Positions 1-9,100 of a DNA stretch of 64,000 nucleotides are shown here, piece by piece. The stretch covers positions 62,001 to 126,000 of the forward strand of contig JAPJBO010000379.1 of NCBI GenBank assembly GCA_030068145.1, given 5' to 3'. Made by a program: the position numbers and the translations under genes. Position 1 is the first letter of the stretch. Each line of letters begins with the position of its first letter. Origin of the DNA: Diplonema papillatum. Taxonomy: Eukaryota; Euglenozoa; Diplonemea; Diplonemida; Diplonemidae. The notes under the pieces were generated by a model. That model worked only from the letters and a program-made list of their open reading frames with translations, did not search any database and was not told the origin of the DNA.

Positions 1-309
1 CAGATTATCGCTACAGATTCTTGCATGCTATCCCAAATCTCTTTTCGACTTTCGTGGTGCATCAACTCCCTGTGTGCAACTGTGAGAGCCCACCAGTCCC
101 GCCCGTCCCTGCGTGCTGGCATCGGACCACGCCTCCACCACATGTGTGGGAACCGCTGGACCACGTGCTAAAAAAAAGCGGGCCATTTCTTTTCGGGTTC
201 GGGTGGTTCTCAGAAATTATTGAAACCGAATCCGAGGAAAATGCCATCGACAGCGAAATCAAGCAGTAAGATTGGACTCCCGGCTTCAGGAGTGTTCCAC
301 ATTGAACTT

Positions 310-480
310 CTCTCGAAAAAGACAGGCGCTTCGTTTTGTTTGTGCGTGCCGGTTGATCGTTTTCCCACTTGTATTTACCCTGTGTGTATTCAGGTAAGGA
401 ATTCTGATCAACCACCAAAACACGCTGCCTACGTCTTTTTAGCCTGCACAATACATTGAAGGGCAACCCACAAGATTGTT
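310..480 (+). repeat. B-type copy of the YR-element terminal repeat
   Basis: This stretch matches 30355-30513 closely (same order of blocks: a 'ggcgcttcg' block, 'tttgtttgtgcg', 'gttgatcg', 'aattctg', then 'attgaagggcaacc'). Its first part also resembles 3753-3790, immediately beside the VIPER-like retroelement. I read it as a solo remnant of that element's terminal sequence. No coding content is visible. Confidence 0.55.
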
Positions 481-2221
481 AGTACTAAAAAGAAGCTGCT
501 CTCAAGTGGGGAAGCCCGCGGAAACCCCTGCAAACCCCCACTGAGGACAAATAATATTGTATTCCAAGACTATGCTCACCAAAACCCCCTTTTCAGCGTA
601 CCTATTGTATTTGCCAATAATATTGTATTTGACTACCTACAGTATTTGACCCCCCCCAGTAGGCGAGAGCGACGACCTCACAGGCCGGAAGCGGCGCGCG
701 CCGTCCCCGCCCGGGGCACCTGTTGCAACGAGACTCAAGCACACTGAAATTGGTACAAGTTTTCTACGCACTTGGACCTGGAATTCAGCATGGGTGAGTT
801 CACTGGCGGTGAACTTCACCTGACACTTGCGTTCACGGGAGGGGTTTTCTTCACAGGCCTTTGAACACCGAGGATGAGACACCAATGAATTCGGCTAAAA
901 ACGAGCTCAAAACACGCGATTTCACTCACCACAGGGAGAAAAGTACGTGCGCTCGGCTAAGGCCGGCGCGTGGCGAGACTGGAGGCAGCAGTTAAATTTC
1001 GGGGAACAGCAAAGTTCGGGCGAAGCTAAGTTCGGATCGCGGATAATGACTCCATTGCAAATGCGACATGATCATGTCCGCAAAGTGGCAAACCCGTTGC
1101 ACAAGATTGGCACCGACCCGTGCACCAGTTGCAGTCGGTTCCTTGGTGGGGACTTCATCGATTACATTGCAAGCAACCTACAGCAGCTCCTGGACTCAGG
1201 CTGGAAGCTGATTTCACCGTCAAAGTTCACCGTGATGAGAACACGAAACCGAGAGTCGGGCAAGCACATGACTGGCGCATTGCAGGGTGCAGAGTACTCG
1301 GTACACTGCGCAGCGGTGCTGCCTGCCAAGCGTCAACTCATTCCGATCCTGAACGCCGAGCAAAAGTAAGGCAGCTGGGAAGTCTCCGGCCGGACGATGG
1401 TCACCGGTCTCGCGTCGACTGGGCAGTGCTGCGACGGCGATGCATATAAGTCGATCTTTGAGTGCGTTAGCCCCTCCGAAGAAAGGTCCATCACACTATG
1501 CAGATGTTGCGCACCGCAGTGTTGTGCTCGGCCCGGTGTGCTTCACCCACAGTTGCAGGGGTGTGGCTTGAGCTGAGCTACTTGGGCTTTAGCCGTATCA
1601 AACGATGCGGAACCGTGTCCAGCAAGCTAGTCAAAGGGGAAAGTGGTACGTCGGACAATTGGGTTTGCAGGAAACGTGTACAAGGTGCAGAGCTCATCGA
1701 CAAGAGATTAAGGGAGGCTATGGAGCTAGGTGTGGCGCGTGGGCAGAGGGGCTACAGCAACAATACAACCCCTATAAGGGCGTCGCTCCATTGTTGCATC
1801 AGATGATGACAATCACAATACACGGTCCAACGGACGACACAAGGTCATCATGGCGTCAGCAGAGCGCCACAGTAGCAGCTCCGACCCACTATTCTTTTAG
1901 CGTTATTTCTTTGCATGCTGCAGGGGACCGTTACGATCTTGTCCCACGTGAACGTCTTCTTCTTCATGCTTCTGATGCGATGCGTTCAGCACAACAAGCA
2001 CTCGTGGTTCAGTGGCACCTACAGCCTTCGCAAGGATTCAACGGGTAGCCTACGCGGTGACAAGTTACGAGGTTCCCTTCCAAAGAGGGAGGCGGCCTGC
2101 TTTAGTTTTGTGTTTGATTGTGTGCAATGAACGAAGCCACTTGACCCGTAGGCCCGTGGCTCTGCAGTACCGCTGAACACGTGCAGCTTGGCTCCCGTTT
2201 AGCAGGCTTTCCCTGGCACCT
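481..2221. other. Intergenic, no gene recognised
   Basis: Mixed-composition sequence with several open frames of 70-150 codons on both strands. None shows a family motif, compositional bias or continuity with a neighbour. The longest forward frame (947-1369) has no ATG at its start that fits a known protein. I see no RNA gene. Confidence 0.5.
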
Positions 2222-2579
<358 letters not shown>

Positions 2580-2720
2580 TCGTCTGCCGAAGCAGCCGGA
2601 GACAGCAGGCGCAGGGGGCAGGTCTTGCTTTACTTTTCTCTTCTTCATGGAGACCCGCCCCCGGCAATCCCGACTGTTGGAGACGATGCGCCGTATTCCA
2701 ACACGCAGCGACGACGGTCA

Positions 2721-2822
2721 TTTTTTTGTTGTATAGGCACCTGCTTTGTAGGAAATGCTTGAGGAGACTGCCAGTTGCGATACTGTAGCCAACAGTGGCG
2801 GGCGTTAGCGTTCAACAAAAAA
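2721..2822 (-). mobile_element. T6GT-family MITE-like copy (internally deleted)
   Basis: On the minus strand it begins with TTTTTTGTTGAACGCTAAC and ends with GCCTATACAACAAAAAAA, so both ends carry the inverted terminus TTTTTTGT. The internal block 'CTCCTCAAGCATTTCCTAC' is shared with copies at 12131, 25052, 25474 and 30102. It lacks the central 'CACATTTACCTCCTTTG' block and is therefore a deleted copy. Confidence 0.7.
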
Positions 2823-3101
2823 TGCCGTCTTCTGGAAGCAAACAACAGACATCCTTTCAAAAAAATATGTCTGACCTGCTGTTCAGAGAAAAAAGACGTC
2901 GCAAACCACGGAAAGGGAAGAGATGGTGTCTACGGGTGGTTACCTGTCTGGCAGGATAATAAAACCTTCCGGAAAAAGTCTTCGTGTTTTTCCTCGACAC
3001 AAAACCTTCAAAACATGCATCCATCCTTCTGGGGGGACCACCCCCCACAAATTCTGCCAAGGACTCAGCATTCTGCCGCGTACAGGGGGGGATTGCGCTA
3101 C

Positions 3102-6100
3102 CTTGTGTTGAGTAGTCTCCATCGACTCGGCGCCGTTTTGCGCTTTGCTGGCGTGCTGCGATTGGACAATCTCGGCTCTCAATTCTCTGTCGAGGGACAC
3201 GACCCGCGCTTGAAGCAGTCGGATTTCAGCCTCGGCGGTGACGGCCCGGTGCTCCTCGTCCATCGTGCGCGCTTCCGACGAGGCGAGGGTCTGCACCGTG
3301 GCTGCGTGGGTGGCCTTCAGTTTTCCCAAGTCACCTTCCAGTTCCCCCAGCGCCCGTCGCAGGTCTGCCTCCATCCTGTGCTGCTCTGCGGACCGGCGCC
3401 GCAGTTCATCGACTTCGGCTTCCTTCTGCGAGAGAGCCTGCCGCGTGCCGCGCAGGGTTTGCTCCAACTGCTCGATGCGCTCTTGGTTCTCTTCTATAGT
3501 CCCTGCGCGTGGTGTTTCAACGTAAAGCAAAAACGATGTGCAACTAGGATGCTCACGCATTTATTGGACACTTTTTTACGTTCCAGGCAACAGAGAGGAT
3601 TCCATAGTTGGCAAGCAAATTTAAGCAAAGTCGGTTTTGTTTGTGCGCACTTCCTTCAAACCTGTTTTGTTCATCTAACGGGAGTGAGGATAGTACGCTG
3701 CCATCGATCTGTTTTTGTTCTTGACAAATTGCATTTGTTAGACACAAAAACGGATCTGGCGCTTCCTTTGTTTGTGCGCACTTACGGTCTCTACTTACTT
3801 TGTCTGATTACCCCCCTCCCACCCCTCCCCCTCACCCTCCCAGCATTTCCAGTAAACACGGCGGCTAAGAAAGCGACATATGGGTAGGATTCCGCGCCTA
3901 CCTGCTTTGCTACCGGAAAACGAGGCGAACGTCGGATCGGCGGCTCGCGCGTCTCCGAAGATCCGAGTGTAAGCGTCGGCCGGGTTGTTTTTCGACTCCA
4001 CGTAGAACAATGAAACCACTGACCCGACGGCCTCCACCAGAGCGTATGCTTCACATAACATGTCGAAAAGAGGAATAGTGTGCGAGAACCTCTTGTTCCA
4101 AGCACCGATTACCGCGGTGTTGTCCACACCAACGACTAGTTTGGTCTCGCCATTCCTCCCCTCCCCGAAGACACAGCGTATCAGACGCAAAAGTGCGTAC
4201 ATCTCCAGCACGGCGATGTCGCATCCGCTGTACTCTGGTGGAGTCGAACCGTATCGAGGGTCATTCCCCAAGATGAAACACCAACCGCGAAGGCTAGCGT
4301 CGGTGAACGCAGTAAGAACACGCGTCGGGGGTGGCATCCACTTCGCCCAAGGATTGACCACAAGTTCTGCAAACTCGGCTCGGAAAAGTTGCTAAACCTC
4401 GCCCGGGACCCCTACACGCTGCTTCCAGAATCCGGGATCCTTGCTGAGGCAATGGCCTGAACTTGTTGCCGACATCCAGCGCAGAAGGGAGGCTTTATGA
4501 AAAAGTGGCTTCCTCAGGGCGTGTACCCTCCACAAAATCATGCCAGCCAGCCGCCACCACAGGCGCCGTTCGAATGCCCCGTGGACATCTATCTGGTCGA
4601 CTACCGAGACAACCTTGGTCACCCAAACCCAAGGCGCCCAATGAGGTTTCAGCTTCGGCTGAGCTCTCACCGATCACTGCGGAGTATCGGGCGCAAAGAG
4701 CCTCGAATCGCGACGAGGCTAACTCTAGTTCGGTGACCGTGTTTCCCACGAACACTACGTTGTCCAACCAAACAATAGACGAAGTCTCTGACAAACGAGT
4801 AGCCTCCGTCGCTAGAGCGCTCGCTACACTTTGCCCCACCTGCGGAGCAGGACGGTACCCCATAGCTAAGCGGCGCATCCAGTAGACAGCACTTCCGACT
4901 CGGAAGGCGAAGAATGGTCTGGTGCCTTCGGGCAGTAAGAACCGGAAAAACCAGCTCTTGAAATCGTACTGCCTAGCGAAGCGACCCTGCAAGATGGTGT
5001 CGACAATATCCCTGTACGAGGGGAACTTGCACGCAGGCAAGGGCAGGCTTAGGCACGCAGAAGGCCGGGTGGAAAACGCACCCTACCCGATTCCTCGGAG
5101 CCCCCTCGGCGACATGACGGGTGATGAGTTGGTCAAGTAACGGCTGCAAGCGCATGTCCGGCGGGCCGATCGAAGGCTCGAGAGAGACGACGCTTTTCAA
5201 AAAATTCGGATCAATCCAGCGAAAATTCTCGAATAGGCGCGGGAAGTCTGCGAGCAGAAGTTCCGTATTCAACGCTGACTGTGGAGCCCCGTCGATCGTG
5301 CCCTCGTACGATGCCTTGGGAATTTTCGGCAGGCCCGAGCCCCATTCCCACCACGACCAATCGTAGTCGTAGTACTGCAGTACCGACCCGAGGCGCTTCA
5401 TCGGATCCGCTGCACGGTGCGGGTCGCATCGAGCGATTTCTGGGTAGGACCCCAGAACGCGCGGGAGATGTAGTTTCGCGATGAACTTATCGTGCGATGT
5501 CTTCCCAGCGCCTTTGCTGCTTGCTCGCCCAGAATGCTGGCCACCGAATTCAGTGCCGCATGGCGAACAAAGCGAGTCGAGACGCCCAGTCTCGTCTTCG
5601 TGAACGCATTGTAGCGCTCGTAGGTCAGACCTTCGAAGATTCTCAGGGTTGGCTCGGCAGGAATCGACTGCAGCCACTGGAGGAAGACAGCAGACAGGTG
5701 TCCGCTCTTCGGCAACAGAAGAGACTGTCCCTCGGACTCGGGATCCGTCTTCCCTCCCACCATTGTCACCATGAAAGTGCCCGGTGGCACATCGAGGCGA
5801 TCCAACTGCACATGTTGGCGCTCGAGCAGTTCCAAGTCCACCCAACGGGCACCCAGAGCCAGCTGTAGGGCAAGGGCTGCGGCGAAGATTGGCTCCGTTC
5901 TCAACGTCGCCATAGCGATGGTCCTGACACTGGGTACCTTCGCCATTTTCGCTTCGTGCTGTTGAAACCGATTGCACTTCAGTTTCAGAGCTCGGCTGTA
6001 AGCCTCGAACGGACTTTTCAGCGACATGTGGTAGTACGTCATGTACTGCCTTGCCGAAACCACCGAGATCTGGTCCGAAGACCTCAGGGTTTGGAGCCAC

Positions 6101-9100
6101 ATGAGGAAACACTCCTCGCGGGTGAGTTCCGGGTTGTGACGCTGAACTAGTTGGCGAAACTCTTCCGCCCTCCGGATCACGGAGATGAAGGCGGGCATTG
6201 TGCGTTTTTTGAACGCGGAGGCCATTGTACCTCGGGTGTTCTGCAGCAAGGTCGGGATAGCTGCGGGCTCGATCAGCGTCGGCTTTCGCGTCTGCGTTGC
6301 CGCGATGTGCGCCCGCCACAAGTGCACAGGGTCCTCCGGGCACTGAGAGGAGTCCGGCAGTCACTGCCTCTTTGCGAACTTTTTTGGCAACGAGCTGGGG
6401 GTAGGAAGGGCACGTTTCCTCCCCTCTTTCACCTTTTTTGACGCGTCCTGGACGCGGTCCGAGTCCGAAGTGGCTTTCACGGCCATTCGTAACACCTTGT
6501 CGGTGAACTCGTCCCACCGCACGCCGTGCAGGTACGATTCGTATGAGATCGTCATGGCCGTCGCCACTGACGAGTGCTCATTCGACTCCCGACCGATCCG
6601 GAGAGCTTCCATCCGGACCATCAGCTGGTGGAGGAACGGCAAGCGGTCTCGGGGACCTCTTTCTCGTTGCGAGAGTGACTGAGCACCCCCCACAGCACAC
6701 GCAACTCGTGGCTGCGTCCCGATCCGTCGGTTTCTGGCCTCTCCGGGAAAGGCCCGTACCTGTGCCGAAGGCGGTTGAGTATCTCATCCACAGATGAGGG
6801 ATAGCCCAGGAAAGGCACCCACTCACACACGCGGCGCAGGTCGATGTCAAACGGCACCCTAAGAGAGTCCGTTTGAGATCGCAAAACCAGGACCTCTTCT
6901 TGCAGCGCTGCATACGCCGCCTGCTGCTGCTGCATCTGCAGAGCCAACGCCCGTACCGCCGGGTCCGAACTGGCGAGAGCCGATGGTGGCACAGCCATCG
7001 ACTCTACGCCAAGAAGTTCCTCGTCGTCGAGGTCTTCTTGCTGGTCAGCCACTAGGCGATCAGGGTCGATAAGCAGCGCACCACCGCTTATCGCCCAGGC
7101 GCAAGGGGGGCACACCCAAGCGTTTTTTGCCTCCGGGAGGCCAAGCCGGTCAACCACCTGCTTGTTTTTCAGCCTGCTCTTCAGGCAGGTCTGACCGCCT
7201 TTGTTACCACACCGGTAACAATTGGCACCCTCGGCGTGCACGGTGTCGCATGAGGGATAGAACACACAAGTTGTTCTTTCATCAGCTTTCGCCTCCTCCG
7301 TGGGCCACTCAACCGCGGCCACGTCCTTCCATTTCACAGTAGAAAGATCAATGTCGTCACGATGAACGGCGGGCATTTTCACTTACGTCCTTTTTGTTTG
7401 TGCGCACATCCTTCAAACCTGTTTTGTTCATCTAACGGGAGTGAGGATAGTACGCTGCCATCGATCTGTTTTGTTCTTGACAAATTGCATTTGTTAGACA
7501 CAAAAACAGGGAAGTCGATTTGCTTCAGATTCGCTTAATCCTCTATTCCGACGGCACCTACAGGTTGATTCTGGGTCTTCTGTGGGTCGACATGGGCATA
7601 TTCACTAATACCTTGGGTCGACTAATATACTGCTCCTCGCGCTCCGTACTCGCTGCTCTCGTCCTTGCTGCTGCGTGATGCAAGATGGTGCGTAACAAAC
7701 GTAGAAAGGTCATGCAATGTCGAAAGGGTTTACCCGTACATGAAATCGAACACACACACCCACACACAGACACTCACACACACCTTCGATTCCATCGAAG
7801 ACGGAGCTCTGCTGGTTGAGGACGGTACGCAGCTTGTCGACGTCTAGGCGAGCCCGCGCGGCGTCGCCCTCAGCAGCACGCACCCGCTTTTGACAGTCAC
7901 GAGCCGTTGCCCGCTCGCGGTCAGCCACGGCGTGGAGCCGCTCGACTTCCTCTTCGTGCGAGTGGGCGACCTGCTGCAGGCTGCCGACCTTGTCGTTGAG
8001 CGCTCTGATCTCGTCCTCCGCCGCCTTCAGCTGGATTTTGAGCCGATCGCTGCTGGTCTGCAGAGCACGCTGCGCCTCGGACAGAGCCCGCTCACTCTGC
8101 GTCCGGTCGGCGCCTAGCTCTTCCATGGCTCCGGCTTGCTTGCGGATGACTGCGGACTGCTCGCTGGAGGTGCGCTGCAGTCTCGCGTTTTCCGCGTCGG
8201 CTTGCGCGGCCTGCTCCTCGAGCCGCGAGGAGCGGGCAGCTTCCTTCTTCAACTCGCGCTGCAGCCGCGCCAGCTCTTGGCGGAGGTCGCCCGCCTCGGC
8301 GTCGGACTTCGACCCGTCGACGGCCGACTGCGCGACCGCGTGCCGGAGCTGCTGGACAAGGTTTTCGAGGTTCGTTTTGTCCGCTTGCAGCGCGGCGTTG
8401 TCGGCCCGCAAGCCGGCCACGGCGCCGTCGACCTTGCCGAGCTCTTCGGAAAACCGCGTCTGGAACTCTTCCTTCAGAGCTTCGTACGTTTCGGCGGCTT
8501 CGCGCTCCCGGTCTTGCACCGCCGAGCGGAGGAGGTGCAGTTCTTCGGAGACGGCGTCCTGGTGGTCGTCCCGCAGGCGGCCGTCGACTTCGGCGGACTT
8601 GCGTGTGTCCTCCAGCTCGTCCTCCGCAGCCTGCACGGCGCGCATGTACGCCGCTTTGTCCTCGCGCTGCCGCTCGACTTCGGCCTCCGCCTCGTGCAGC
8701 CGCTTCACCAGGCCCGCCACCTCCGCGGCGTCGCCGCCGTTGCCCGGCGCCGCGCGCTGCTGCAGCAGCTGCGTGTTCGCGCGGCGGCGGGCGCCCCGGC
8801 CAGCACCCGGCGCCGCGTCCGCCGGCGGCTCGTCCTCCTCCGCGGCGGGCGGGCCGTCGCCCGCCCCCGAAAAGCGCACGGACGGGGCTGCCCCGTGCTG
8901 CTGCTGCTGCTGCTTGCCGCCGCCCGTCGGGACACCCGCCTGCCCCTCCCGGCAGCTCGGCGGCGGCGACTCGGGGCCGTGGTGGAAGAAGAAGGCGGCG
9001 TCGTCTGCTCGCTTGCCTTCGGGCGATGCGCTTCGCGGCACGCTGTAAGCCTCGCCTGTTTTTTTTTTTTTTCCGACGATAATTCAGGGGTCTTTAAAAG

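Larger units (their letters stand above)
3632..7508 (-). mobile_element. VIPER-like tyrosine-recombinase retrotransposon, decayed, inside an intron
   Basis: Reading on the minus strand the order is gag-like protein with a Cys/His cluster, tyrosine recombinase, reverse transcriptase, RNase H. A repeat of about 118 bp flanks this block in direct orientation (7388-7508 upstream and 3632-3752 downstream, about 95% alike), followed by an extra related stretch at 3753-3800. That fits the split direct repeats of the Ngaro/VIPER branch of DIRS elements rather than LTRs. No integrase or protease is present. Frameshifts near 6650, 5000 and 4620 and in-frame stops at 6361 (TGA) and 4392 (TAG) show that this copy is degraded, although the recombinase frame is intact. 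It lies wholly within the 3503-7783 intron of the coiled-coil gene, in the same orientation. Confidence 0.88.

Noticed and set aside
947-1369. 140-codon plus-strand frame
   Set aside because: No ATG-initiated conserved domain, no splice context, and opposite in strand to all supported genes.
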